Below are positions 34,275-44,500 of a DNA stretch of 64,000 nucleotides, piece after piece. The position numbers and the translations under genes are program-made. The stretch's first letter is position 1. Every line of letters starts with the position of its first letter. Under the pieces are notes generated by a model. It was not told where the DNA came from. It searched no databases and saw only the letters and a program-made list of their open reading frames with translations. Origin of the DNA: Paenibacillus thiaminolyticus (lineage in GTDB: Bacteria > Bacillota > Bacilli > Paenibacillales > Paenibacillaceae); the NCBI RefSeq assembly GCF_007066085.1, contig NZ_CP041405.1:6541501-6605500 (forward strand). Direction: 5' to 3'.

Positions 34275-34754
34275 ATGAAAATTCCTACAAATTTAAAGCA
34301 TAAGCCTGTCATTGTCTCGGAAAATTACGAAAATGTGGACGGACGTTACTCGGGACATTCCGATGCGAAGGGGCTCTCCTTGGGCTTGGCCCAATGGAAT
34401 GACCGCGGCAAGGTCGATATCTCGGCCAAAGTATGGCGATATACCGGCGAGAAATGGTCCAGACAGTCGGAGGAGCTGCCGCTTCACCGCGTGCTTGACC
34501 TGGCCATCCTCGTCTGCCGGAGCATGGTTCATTTTCGCGAAGCGTACCGTTATCAGGACTTGTATGATCCGGAGAATCCGGTCATCGACCGCATCGGGCT
34601 GCAAGGGGATGCAATGACGGTGGCAGTGTGCACCGAGAACGATAAGATTAAGGAAGATATCAAGCTGTTCAGCCAGGCGCTCAGCGACGATGACGAGCTG
34701 AATGGCGAACGGCTGCGGACATTGTCTGCCCTATTGAAGGAAATGGGGTATTGA
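34275..34754 (+). CDS. DUF6530 family protein
   Basis: A 159-aa soluble protein with KHKPVIVSENYENVDGRYSGHSDAKGLSLGLAQWNDRGKVDISAKVWR, which I recognise as the DUF6530 pattern widespread in Firmicutes and of unknown function. GGAGGAG is 8 bases before the ATG. Followed closely by a GIY-YIG protein gene, so the two may be one operon. The promoter region carries several direct and inverted repeats. Confidence 0.75.
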   Translation: MKIPTNLKHKPVIVSENYENVDGRYSGHSDAKGLSLGLAQWNDRGKVDISAKVWRYTGEKWSRQSEELPLHRVLDLAILVCRSMVHFREAYRYQDLYDPENPVIDRIGLQGDAMTVAVCTENDKIKEDIKLFSQALSDDDELNGERLRTLSALLKEMGY

Positions 34755-34797
34755 TTTGGATAAAGCATCTATGCCGCGTGAGGAAGGAGGAGCCGCC

Positions 34798-35193
34798 ATG
34801 GCACTGGATAAGGAGAGAAAGAAAGAGCTGGCCTCGGCATACCAGAAATCGTTCCGGCCAATGGGCGTTTACCAGATCCGCAATGTGAAGAACGGAAAAA
34901 TTTTCGTGGATGGCACGATGGATCTGGAAGGAGCCAAAAACCGGCTTGAATTCATGAAGCAGACGAAGATGAGCGGCATCATTCCGGAGCTGAAGCAGGA
35001 TTGGGACGCATACGGCGGCGACTGCTTCGTGTTCGAGGAACTCGATCAGATCAAGCCGCGGGAAGAAAGCGTCGCCGACCGTTCCGAATTGAAAAAATAC
35101 CGGGACGAGGTGGACGCGCTGCTGGATCTGTGGATCGAGAAGCTGCAGCCATTCGGAGATAACGGATATAATAAACCGAAGCGCACGCCCTAA
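34798..35193 (+). CDS. GIY-YIG nuclease family protein
   Basis: A 131-aa protein. MGVYQIRNVKNGKIFVDGTMDLEGAKNRLEFMK is a diverged GIY-YIG start (GVY and KIFVD in place of GIY and YIG), followed by the family's QDWDAYGGDCFVFEELDQI. Such stand-alone proteins are common in Bacillus/Paenibacillus and of unclear role. ATG 34798 has GGAGGA upstream; a longer frame from TTG 34756 is less likely. Confidence 0.75.
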   Translation: MALDKERKKELASAYQKSFRPMGVYQIRNVKNGKIFVDGTMDLEGAKNRLEFMKQTKMSGIIPELKQDWDAYGGDCFVFEELDQIKPREESVADRSELKKYRDEVDALLDLWIEKLQPFGDNGYNKPKRTP

Positions 35194-35257
35194 GTGCAGT
35201 AACCGGCCGGAAGGCCAATGTCATTAAGATAAGGCGTGGAAACCATAATCAAGCACA

Positions 35258-35295
35258 AGAGCAGGTTATCGAAAAGATAGCCCGCTCTTTTTTTG
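35258..35295 (+). terminator. Terminator after the GIY-YIG gene
   Basis: AGAGC (35258-35262) with GCTCT (35284-35288), extended by GG/CC and ATC/GAT, then seven T. Confidence 0.85.
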
Positions 35296-35368
35296 AAAGA
35301 AAATCAAGACTTAACAGGTAGATGGATATGTGTGGCGAAGACCCTTGAAACACGAGGAGGCCACGTCC

Positions 35369-36679
35369 ATGAATGAGTATGCGAATTCGCTAAAAAAAAC
35401 GCTGACATCCCTCATACGAGAAATGGCAGCCGCACCAGCTCCTTATGTCAAAAACCCTGAAAAGATTTTACCCGAAAGAAAAAGCTGCCCTTTGAAACGG
35501 TGATGCAACTCCTGATCTCCATGGGGCAACAGCATATATAAGGAACTTTGGAATCACAAGGCTATGACGTAAACACCGCAACCACTTCCGCTTTGTCCAA
35601 CAGAGGAATAAAGTGCTGCCGTCTGCTGTGGAATTCTTGTTTCACGCATTTACGCAATCGGTTACGGATATCAAGGACTACCGAGGGTATCGGCTACTTG
35701 CCGTTGACGGTTCGGATTTGCATATCGCAACTGACTCTGCGGACACGGACACCTATTTTCAAAGTCAACCGAACACGAAAGGCTATAACCTTCTGCATTT
35801 GAACGCTGCCTATGACTTGTGCAACAGACTGTACGTGGATGCCATTGTTCAGCCACGAAGGTTGTGCAACGAGGGAAGGGCGCTGGCTGCTATGGTTCAC
35901 CGTTCTCCAATCAAGGGCAAAACCATTGTGATTGCCGATAGAGGTTATGAAAGTTACAACAATTTCGCGCATCTTGAACGCAAAGGGTGGAACTATGTCA
36001 TACGGGTAAAGGATTTGGATTCCAATGGTATTCTTTCGGGCTTGCGTTTGCCCTCTAGCGGAGAGTTTGATAGGAACGTTCATCTGACACTCACCAAAAC
36101 AAACCAAAGAGGTCAAGGCTAATCCCGAGATTTACAAGTTCGTTCCTTCCACGTCTACCTTTGATTTTTTGGATTTGCATGAGAACTTGTTTTACCCGAT
36201 TTCCTTTCGGGTGGTTCGTTTCGTCCTGCCGAGTGGCGCTTTTGAGACCGTCATTACGAATCTTACCGCCACGGATTTCCCACCGGGTGAAATCATGTCA
36301 ATGTATAACATGCGATGGGGCATTGAAACCTCATTCCGGGCATTAAAGTACACTGTCGGTCTGACGAATTTTCATGCAAAGAAACGAGAGTCCATCACCC
36401 AGGAGATATTCGCAAGAATGATCCTGTACAATTTCGCTGAAATGATGACCTCGCACGTCGTCATTCCCAAATGGAGAAACGGCACCCCTATCAAGTTAAC
36501 TTCACGGTTGCCGTTCACGTGTAGACACTTCCTGCGCTCAAGGGACGATGAACCCCGCCTGATGTTGAAGCGCTGATTCGCAAAACATTTTGCCGATTCG
36601 ACCCATTCGCCCAGGGCAGCAGAATACGCGCAAAATACGCTACAAATCAGTGGTTAGCTTCGTCTATAGAGTAGCATAA
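35369..36679 (+). pseudogene. Decayed IS4-family transposase
   Basis: Reading through several frames reconstructs one IS4-type transposase. It opens with MNEYANSLKKTLTSLIREM at 35369, shifts frame near 35460, hits an in-frame TAA near 35540, and shifts again near 35610. The DDE part DGSDLHIATDS (35700s), ADRGYESYN (35935s) and the IS4 signature Y(2)R(3)E(6)K in YNMRWGIETSFRALK (36304) are intact in pieces. The 3' part shifts again near 36480-36560 and ends RYKSVVSFVYRVA at TAA 36677. At least four lesions make it inactive. Terminal inverted repeats were not identified. Confidence 0.88.
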
Positions 36680-36764
36680 TTTGTTTCATATGAACATTTT
36701 TTTAAGCGGATCTTCCCTCCGCTTTGTTCGCCGTGCACTTTTTTCCTTGCTTGTATAAAAAAAG

Positions 36765-36794
36765 AAACGGCACAGGGTCTTTCCCATGCCGTTT
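36765..36794. terminator. Bidirectional hairpin downstream of the IS remnant
   Basis: AAACGGCA (36765-36772) pairs with TGCCGTTT (36787-36794), with A-rich sequence before and TTAG after. Confidence 0.7.
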
Positions 36795-36845
36795 TAGATT
36801 CCTATGTTTTCGGCTCTTGTCTTTGAGCTAAACTTAATGACATTG

Positions 36846-37190
36846 GCCGGAAGGCCGGTTTTTTGCTGTACATGGGATGCCATCGGATTCCACGGGATGC
36901 CATGGGGTTCCATGGCATCCATGCGATTCCGTGGGATGGGACGACGGCGTGCCTCCTTGCGTGGCGATGGCGTTCCTGGCTGGACGATTCAAGGCGTGGT
37001 GTAAAGCGAATCCTGCAAATTTACCGTATTTTATCGCATAGGAGGGCGTGTTTTCCATAATTGCTGTGAAAATACAGGAATTTGCCTGTTTTCACGGAAG
37101 TGGCGCTGGTACAGGGTAGAATTGATGTATATTTGCAGGATTCCGAGTAACCTTAATCGGGCGTGAGGAAAATCCTGCATTTTTGCAGCT
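36846..37190. repeat. Dispersed intergenic repeat, copy R2
   Basis: Starts with CCGG-AAGG-CCGG then six T and TTGCTGTACATGG, continues through a strong palindrome (36895-36920), and ends with the module array AATCCTGCAAATTTAC (37009), TATATTTGCAGGATTC (37128) and AAAATCCTGCATTTTTGCAG (37170-37189). Much of it aligns with copy R3 at 41086-41371. No coding potential is supported. Confidence 0.7.
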
Positions 37191-37498
37191 TCACTCTTCT
37201 ACCTATCTGCCGCCGAAAGTGGAACGTTAGCAAGTATGTGTGATTCGTGATGGACTTACACAACATCCTCACTTTATTCAATGGATTGCCATCCTTCTTT
37301 TCCATCTTCGGGCTTCGCCGCCCAAAATAGTTGTCTAAGGCTAACAACAGTAAGACATTAGCGACTCCACCTGGACGAAATAATCATCACCGCTCTGTGC
37401 CAATCAGTCATCTAAAAATGAGACACTTCACTAAGTGTCCAATCATTCTCCTTTTGTCGAACATAGTTTGAGAATATCATACGAGAGGAGATGATTTT
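37191..37498. other. Intergenic region, no gene seen
   Basis: It contains a small hairpin (GACACTT-CACT-AAGTGTC near 37422-37439) and, just upstream of 37499, CATACGAGA, which resembles a sporulation -10 element (weak). Confidence 0.4.
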
Positions 37499-37933
37499 TT
37501 GGTACGTATTCTTGATAAAGCTGCTGTGGAGCCGCGGCGCAAATTCAACCGAGCAAGGGCAGTTACTATTAAACATTCACCGGGAAGAACTCGCCTGGCA
37601 ACCATTCGTTTAAGAATTCCTTCAATCAATGCTCAACCGAATCGGGTTGAATTAGTAGCGACGGTTGGTATCCGGGGGGTTAAGGGTATCGCCCAAATTC
37701 TGTTCAGAATCTTCCGTGATGGAGTAGAGATTTTCAATACAAAGCAAGGGATTGAATCAGCTGGTTCTGAACAGAACTATGCGGTCACATTTCAGGCGAT
37801 CGATAAAAATGTCAAATCAGGCAGCCACGTCTATACCGTAACTGCAGAAAATCGAACCAAGAATACGAGAGCTGATGTTGTGGGTCCTGTTTCCTTCAGC
37901 GGGTTAGCCGTTAAAACGAGAAGCTCATCCTGA
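37499..37933 (+). CDS. Exosporium-type spore surface protein (ExsC-like)
   Basis: A 144-aa protein. From about residue 40 it reads RIPSINAQPNRVELVATVGIRGV, then ILFRIFRDGVEIFNTKQGIES and DVVGPVSFSGLAV, a beta-rich pattern that I associate with Bacillus exosporium protein C and its Paenibacillus relatives. The N-terminal 35 residues are basic. TTG 37499 is the start, with GAGGAG 9 bases upstream; ATG 37490 is out of frame. A terminator follows directly. Family assignment is from memory of the sequence pattern. Confidence 0.62.
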   Translation: MVRILDKAAVEPRRKFNRARAVTIKHSPGRTRLATIRLRIPSINAQPNRVELVATVGIRGVKGIAQILFRIFRDGVEIFNTKQGIESAGSEQNYAVTFQAIDKNVKSGSHVYTVTAENRTKNTRADVVGPVSFSGLAVKTRSSS

Positions 37934-37955
37934 ATGTTCCGGACCTGAATAACGC

Positions 37956-37983
37956 AACCCAGTACCACGCCCGGTACTGGGTT
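37956..37983 (+). terminator. Terminator of the exosporium-type gene
   Basis: AACCCAGTACC (37956-37966) pairs perfectly with GGTACTGGGTT (37973-37983), then CGTTTTGTT. Confidence 0.82.
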
Positions 37984-37989
37984 CGTTTT

Positions 37990-38305
37990 GTTATGGTGGC
38001 GCTGTCCCTCGATTTTGTCTTGAGATCAATTTTATGATTTCGGCGTCTTTTCGCAGCTCTTCCATGGCGATCGCGTTCTCGCTGCTGTTCATGCTTTTGG
38101 GCAATTCTATCGTCAGCATGCAGATTAAATATGATGGGTGAAATATTGCTGTTCGGCAGGGTCAATGTAAGCCAGCATGTCAATGGGCCGCCGACTCGGC
38201 CTGACATGACGATGCTGTTCCCGGTTTCGGTGCTGCTGGTCTACTTCGCAGAATTCCATCTTATATCATGGCTTGTCTTTACGAGAAGGGATATGGCAGG
38301 GTAGG
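37990..38305 (+). pseudogene. Remnant of a membrane protein gene
   Basis: Between 37990 and 38305 two hydrophobic reading-frame pieces appear in different frames. One contains SSMAIAFSLLFMLLGNSIVS and stops near 38141. The other contains MTMLFPVSVLLVYFAEFHLI and stops at 38303. Neither has a ribosome site. They look like one decayed membrane-protein gene; family not recognised. Confidence 0.4.
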
Positions 38306-38421
38306 ATTGACCCCATCTTAGGCGATGAACATCGCTATTTTCGCATTGTAGCCAGCGGCATTATCGATTACAATAGCAGTGTCTGTAAAATAATGTATGT
38401 TCGTGGACGGAGGACTGCAGC

Positions 38422-39537
38422 GTGCCGGGTGGACTCATTCGCATGTCGCTAATGTTTATGTTGCTTCTTGTCATAGGGGCTGCCGCAGGATGCCTGAAGG
38501 TGGATAGAACACCGGGGATTCATGTGAATGGCGAGGCGCAGGAATGGCCTGCGGCATCGCCGGAGGATATCGGCATGGACAGGGAGAGGCTCGATCAAGT
38601 GGCGGTCTCGCTGGCGGACGAGCCGATCTATGCCATGGTAGTCGTGAAAGACGGGCATATCGTATCCGAATATTATAAGAAGGGATATCATTCCGAGCGC
38701 AAACTATGGATGAATTCCGTTGCGAAGAGTGTAACGTCCGCTCTTGTGGGCATGGCCGTCGAGCAAAAGGCGATTCGCAGCATCGAGCAGCCACTATCCG
38801 ATTTTTTTCCGTCGTTGAGACACGAAGAGACCGATATGCGCATGCAAAATATTACCGTGAAGGATCTGCTCCGGATGACCTCGGGACTGGATTGGCCTGA
38901 ATCGACAGCGTGGGGTTACGATCTTACGCCGATGATTGACAGCGAGGATTGGGCGGAGTTCGTGCTCACTTTCCCGATGAAGGAGGCGCCCGGCACGGCG
39001 GTATTCGATTACAATTCCGGGGGCTCGCAGTTATTATCGGCCATTGTGCAGCGTCAAACTGGGAAAAGCATGCAGCAGTTCGCCGATGATCATCTATTCG
39101 GCCCGCTCGGAATACGGGATTATGATTGGAGAAGGGGACCGAATGAAGAGACGGCGGGCGGATTCGGCATCGAACTGAAGCCGCGGGATGCGGCCAAGCT
39201 AGGCCTTCTCTATCTGAACCAAGGCGAGTGGGAGGGGCGCCGTCTTCTGTCTGAAGATTGGATACGCGAATCGACAGCCAAGCATACGGACGTGGGCGAA
39301 GACAACGGAATGAGCGTCTTCGGAGATTATGGCTACCACTGGTGGGTCCGTTCGTTCGATTCTTATGAAGCGTACTTGGCGATGGGCTACGGTGGACAGT
39401 ACATCATAGTCGTGCCGCCGCTGAACCTCGTTGTCGTCTTCGCCAGTTATTCGGATCAGGATACGGCGCTGCCGCTGCAGCATATGCATGCCCTCATCGA
39501 AGCTGCTGCTTCTACGTCAGCGGACTCTTCTTCATAA
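38422..39537 (+). CDS. Serine hydrolase, class C beta-lactamase-like lipoprotein
   Basis: A 371-aa protein beginning at GTG 38422 with GGAGG upstream. A lipoprotein signal (LLLVIGAAAGC, lipid Cys near residue 24) precedes the beta-lactamase/PBP4* fold: nucleophile motif SVAKSVTS (SxxK), then YNSGGS as the Tyr motif, and a late GYGGQYIIV in place of KTG. Such proteins are esterases or D-aminopeptidases more often than true beta-lactamases. Exported and membrane-anchored. Confidence 0.88.
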   Translation: MPGGLIRMSLMFMLLLVIGAAAGCLKVDRTPGIHVNGEAQEWPAASPEDIGMDRERLDQVAVSLADEPIYAMVVVKDGHIVSEYYKKGYHSERKLWMNSVAKSVTSALVGMAVEQKAIRSIEQPLSDFFPSLRHEETDMRMQNITVKDLLRMTSGLDWPESTAWGYDLTPMIDSEDWAEFVLTFPMKEAPGTAVFDYNSGGSQLLSAIVQRQTGKSMQQFADDHLFGPLGIRDYDWRRGPNEETAGGFGIELKPRDAAKLGLLYLNQGEWEGRRLLSEDWIRESTAKHTDVGEDNGMSVFGDYGYHWWVRSFDSYEAYLAMGYGGQYIIVVPPLNLVVVFASYSDQDTALPLQHMHALIEAAASTSADSSS

Positions 39538-39620
39538 GGCGGACTGACTTCCCAAGGAAACGGCTTGGGGACCCGGTGCAGGGAAGTGGCGGACAAATCG
39601 TCCTTGCGCATCGAAAAGCC

Positions 39621-39654
39621 TCCCGCCCCGCACGAAGCGGAACAGGAGGCGGGA
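39621..39654. terminator. Hairpin between the convergent hydrolase and P450 genes
   Basis: TCCCGCC (39621-39627) pairs with GGCGGGA (39648-39654); an A-rich run precedes it, giving Ts on the minus strand. Confidence 0.5.
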
Positions 39655-39692
39655 ACCGGATATGCATGCTTCAACCCAACGCCTTCGCATCG

Positions 39693-40910
39693 TTACTGGA
39701 ATTGTAACGGCAAGGAGACGAACCCGCGCATCAGATAAGTGGGCTGCCATTCGAGCTGCTCGGGCGGCATGGCCAGCTTCATGCTGCTTCGGCGGCGCAG
39801 TAGAGTACCGATTGCAATCCGTCCTTCCAAGCGGGCGAGGGGAGCTCCCAGGCAATGATGGATCCCCATTCCGAACGCGATATGGTGGTTCCGCTCCCGG
39901 GCCAAGTCCAGCCGATCCGGCTCTTTGAAGTACTCGGGATCGCGGTTAGCCGAGGCAAGTGCGACGAGCACCATATCTCCCTTCGAGATGAGCTTGCCGT
40001 TCCATTCATAATCTTCTCCGATCCAGCGGTTCGTTGCGAATTCGACAGGGCCCATGAACCGCAGCAGTTCTTCGACGGCGGAATCCATTAAGGAAGGGGT
40101 GTTCCGAAGCGTCTCCAGTTCGTCCGGATGATTCAATAACGTGAATATGCCATTGCCAATCAGGTTTACGGTCGTTTCATGCCCGGCGATGATCAGCAGG
40201 ACAATCGTCGAGATCAGTTCCTTTTCCGACAAGGAGTCCCCTTCGGATTCCGCTTGCACAAGCAAGGATAACAGGTCTTCCTTCGGATCTCGCCGGCGCT
40301 GCTCAATCAGGGCCGTAATATAGTCCGTAAAAGCAGCTATGTCCGACTCGATTTGCTTATATTTCTCGGGTACATTGATGGCCGAGATGAGCGCATGGGA
40401 CCACTCTCGGAACTGATCCCTCTCTTCGTTCGGCAGACCCAGCATCTCGGATATGACAATAATCGGAAGGGGATAGGCATAATCTTGAATCAACTCTATG
40501 GAGGGCTGATTCTCCACTTGATTCAGCAGCTCATCCGCTATGTTCTGAATCCGATCTTTCAGCCTCTCAATCATGCGGGGGGTAAATGCTTTTTGCACGA
40601 GGCCGCGAAGCCGGGTATGATCCGGCGGGTCCGAGTTCAGCATATGTCTGACCGTCAGGTCCATTTGAGACGGGGGGAGTCCCATTTCTTCGGGCGTGAC
40701 GAATTGGAACAAATTTTTCTTCAAATAATCGGCTTTCAGTGCAGCAACGGCGTCCTCGTAGCGTGTCACGATCCAGGCTGTCCTGCCGTTCGGCAACCTG
40801 ATTTTGTGAATCGGATCATGTTCTCTGAGCTTCTCATACAGCGAATAGGCATGATTTTTAAAATCGGATGAAAAAGGATTGACCATCGGTATTGTTGGGC
40901 TTGTGGTCAT
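39693..40910 (-). CDS. Cytochrome P450
   Basis: About 405 aa, a bacterial class P450 of the CYP107 style. The I-helix IIAGHETTVNLIGNG, the ExxR-type EELLRF, and the heme-binding loop FGMGIHHCLGAPLARLE (Cys ligand) are all present. ATG 40910 has AAGGAGG 7 bases upstream; the frame opens at 40931. No ferredoxin or reductase gene is adjacent, so redox partners are encoded elsewhere. Substrate unknown. Confidence 0.94.
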   Translation of the reverse strand: MTTSPTIPMVNPFSSDFKNHAYSLYEKLREHDPIHKIRLPNGRTAWIVTRYEDAVAALKADYLKKNLFQFVTPEEMGLPPSQMDLTVRHMLNSDPPDHTRLRGLVQKAFTPRMIERLKDRIQNIADELLNQVENQPSIELIQDYAYPLPIIVISEMLGLPNEERDQFREWSHALISAINVPEKYKQIESDIAAFTDYITALIEQRRRDPKEDLLSLLVQAESEGDSLSEKELISTIVLLIIAGHETTVNLIGNGIFTLLNHPDELETLRNTPSLMDSAVEELLRFMGPVEFATNRWIGEDYEWNGKLISKGDMVLVALASANRDPEYFKEPDRLDLARERNHHIAFGMGIHHCLGAPLARLEGRIAIGTLLRRRSSMKLAMPPEQLEWQPTYLMRGFVSLPLQFQ

Positions 40911-40931
40911 TCGAGTGCCTCCTTCATTCAT

Positions 40932-41589
40932 ATTTCGCGGTTACCGGACAGGTATAACCACGCTGAGCAATTATACTAATTATAACTCAATATCCCACTA
41001 TGTACATATATTTCTTTTTTCTTAGGGCGCCAGGAGAACGCTCCGCTTTATCGTGAGCTGTTCTTCTTTTTTATAGTCGTTCCCGTCGGGCCGAAAGATG
41101 GTGTTTTGCTGTAAATGGAAACCCAAGGAGAGGGGGGCATCGTCACCATTGCGTTACTATTCATAGTGTGGCGAGCAAATGGGAAGTAGATCCTGCAAAA
41201 TTACATTATTTTAGAGCACTGGAGGATGGATTCTCGATAATTGATGCATAGATACATTAATATCCCTTATTTAACAGAATATGAGCCCTGGAGGGGTGAA
41301 ATTGCTGTATATTTGCAGGATCCCTCGCGACGCTAATCGGCATTGGAAAAAATCCTGCATTTCTGCAGTAATCGTCCTTCAGAAGTCTCATCACCGATGA
41401 AGAACTTCTGCTTGGGCGCCGCCCTTCCCCGCGGAATCGAGGGCTCTCATCCAGAAGCACCCTCTTGTTACTATCCCATCGATTGTTAAAAAGTATAGTG
41501 AAATCTTGAATATCGTAGGTGTTCACGCCGCACATCCTTCATGTATGTTCATCTCGTAAGCATATTCTACAAGGCAAAGGAGATGGATA
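40932..41589. repeat. Intergenic region with dispersed repeat copy R3
   Basis: The part from about 41086 to 41371 matches R2: GTGTTTTGCTGTAAATGG (41096), then GATCCTGCAAAATTACATTATTTT (41189 on), TATATTTGCAGGATCC (41309) and AAAATCCTGCATTTCTGCAG (41349-41368). The rest, 40932-41085 and 41372-41589, shows no gene; AAGGAG for the next gene is at 41577. Confidence 0.7.
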
Positions 41590-44500
41590 ATGTTGAGTAC
41601 AAGGACTACGGCCAAGAGGAGACGGATAGGGGCGTGCGCCCTTGCGCTGTCCATGCTGATGGCGCAGCCGGTCACAGGGTCATATGCTGCAGACGCATAC
41701 GCTGGAGACGCATACACCGCGGACGCATATGCTGCAGACGCATACGCTGGAGACGCATACACCGCGGACGCATATGCTGCAGACGCATACGCTGGAGACG
41801 CATACACCGCGGACGCATATGCTGCAGACGAATACGCCGCAGGCGCATACGCCGCAGATGCGTACACCGCAGACGCATACGCCGCGGATGCATACACCGC
41901 AGGCGCATCCGCCACGGACAGCGGCTTCGCCACCGCCGAGACGCGGGCGCAGCCGGACCATGGGAACGGGAGCGAAGCGCGGGCAGCTTCGCAGCATGAT
42001 CTGGATGTGATACACCGTGACCTGGGGGGATATCCTTCCGTGTCGGCCACTTACAATGGAGGCGTCACCGCCATCGGGGACGGCGCCTTCGTGCTGGCCG
42101 CCAACCCGGATACAACGCCGATTCTGGCGGCTGCCCGTTACGGCGCAGGGCGGGTCGTCGTCGCCGGAGACGATTCTTACTTCAAATTCACCTCTGACAT
42201 TACCGATGCTCGCCGCACGGCCGCCCGCAATATCCTCATCTGGGCAACCGAAGAAGCAGAACCACTCACTTATCAGGATGCGCTCGACGGCGCAGGAACG
42301 CTCCCTCTGCTCACGGCGACAAGCAAGAACTTTGCCGCAGATTCCCGTTACCCGATTCAAGTATTGACAAGTGATTCCTTCCATTCGTTCGAGCTAGATC
42401 CTGCCCGCTACCCGGTGGCCTATGTGGACGCGACGATGAAGCAGGACGAGATCGATGCGCTGGCTTCCTATGTGGAGCGGGGCGGCAGCATCGTCGTGGC
42501 GATGAAGGGATGGGTCATGGAGCAATATCCGCACGTCTTCCTGGGGGAGGCGTATCAGGGACGCACGGCCAAGCTGAGCGAGGATTATCCGCTTCAAAGG
42601 CTGCTGAACCGGATGGGGCTCGGGCTGATGAACAATATTGCCACGACGAAGTCGGAGACGTTCCCCAAGCTGACGGAGCAGGGCGCCGACCATTACCATG
42701 CGGCTGCTCTGGTGGATCAGGCGAAGCGTGTAGAAGCCGGGCAGTTGGATCCGAATCAGCTTGAGATTGGCCCGGCGGGAGCCGATGTGAAGAAGAAGCT
42801 GCAGGTGCTTGCGGCCATTACCGGGGGCACCTTCGGCGGTTTGACCGCAGAGAGTCCGATGTACGCGCAGATTCAGCAGGATGCCGAGCATCTGGACACC
42901 GATCTGAGCTTCCCGCTCGACCGTTCCCTCGCTCCTTATTCAAGCGCTCTGCTCGCGTACAAGTTAAGTCTCGTCGGCAACCAGCTTGACGCCCCCAAAT
43001 CCCCGTATGCCGATAACTTTCCGGGCCCTGTGCCCGCCGATGCGCCGAGAGTGCAGCAGAAGACGGTCACCGTTGATTTTGATTATTCGACCTTCGATTA
43101 TTTACGCCAGGGCACGGTACCGAAAAATTGGATCAGCACCGGATTATATGCGCCGGCAGGGGAATGGCTGACGGTTCATGTTCCGGAAGGAACGGCCGGG
43201 CTAGATGTGCAGGTGGGGGCGCATACGGATAATTTGACGAGCCAAAACGTATGGAAGCGCATTCCCGTCGTCACTCAGCGGAAAACGCTGGCGCCAGGCG
43301 AGAACCGTATCCGCAGCCCGTACGGCGGACTCCTCTATCTCATTCCGACGAAGCCGCAGGCGGGCGTCCGGAAGGACATCGCGATTGAGGGCGGAGTCGA
43401 GGCTCCTTATTATGTGCTCGGCCAGACGGCGGATGAAGAGTGGAGATCGGCTATCAGCCAGCGTCCGGCGCCGTGGGCCGAGCTGCAAGGCCGCAGAGTC
43501 ATCCTGACGCTGCCGTCCGAATATGTGCGGAATCTCGGCGATCCGAAGTTATTGCTGGAGCAATGGGATCGGATCGTGGAGTACACGGATGAAGTCGCCG
43601 GCTTGTCCCCGGAGGCGCCGCTGCCTCATCGGAGTGTGAATCTTCCCTTCCGCTACGTGGCGGACCGGCAGATCAGCGCCGGCTTCATGCACGCGGGCTA
43701 CCCGATCATGTTCCAGATCGATCCTTCTGCGGCGCATGCGGTCGATATCGAGCGGGTTACGCGCAATGGTTGGGGCTTCTGGCATGAGACCGGGCATGAA
43801 TATCAGCAGGGCCCGTGGAATTGGGATGTCACGGGCGAAGTGACCGTCAATATTTATTCTCTGTACGTCCAGCAGAAGTTCGGCAATCCAAGCAATCTGC
43901 TCACTCGCAACAATGAAGGCAAGGATTTCTATGATCGCGCCCAGGATTATATGGAGCACAGCGATCCGGGTACGACAGTCTACGGCAAGTCCGGCCAGGA
44001 TCTATTCGTCAACCTCGTGTTATTCCGCCAATTGTCACTCGCCTATGGCTGGGACTTCTATCAAGAGCTGCACCGCGCCTATCGCGAATTGCCTGCGAAT
44101 CAGCTTCCGGCGGACAATCAGGCCAAGATTGACCTGTTTGTCGTCATGGCCTCGAAGACGGCGGGCGAGGATTTGACTGAATTTTTCGATAAATGGTTCC
44201 TCAAATATACGCCTGGCACCGTGAAGGCCCAGATCGCGGCCTTGAATCTGCCGAAGCCTTCGCAGCCGATCTGGAAGCTCCATGAAACCGAAGGCATCGA
44301 GGCGCCCGTCATTGATCTCGCGCCGAAGCAGGAGTGGACCAAGGAGAAGGTGGAGGTGGAGGTGATCAACCCGACTCCGATCGAGGAGGGCTCCGGCCTG
44401 AGAAATCAATACAAAGTCGGGGAAGACGGCACGTGGACGGAATACCGGGAGCCGTTCACGATCGATGCCGAGGGCGTGACGAACGTCTATGCAAGGGTGA

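Noticed and set aside
38422..39537. Calling the serine hydrolase a true beta-lactamase
   Set aside because: SxxK and YxN-like motifs are shared by esterases and peptidases, and the KTG motif is not canonical.
41523..42050. Minus-strand frames with AYASAVYAS-type repeats
   Set aside because: Complement of the DAYxA repeat in the M60 gene; no start signals.
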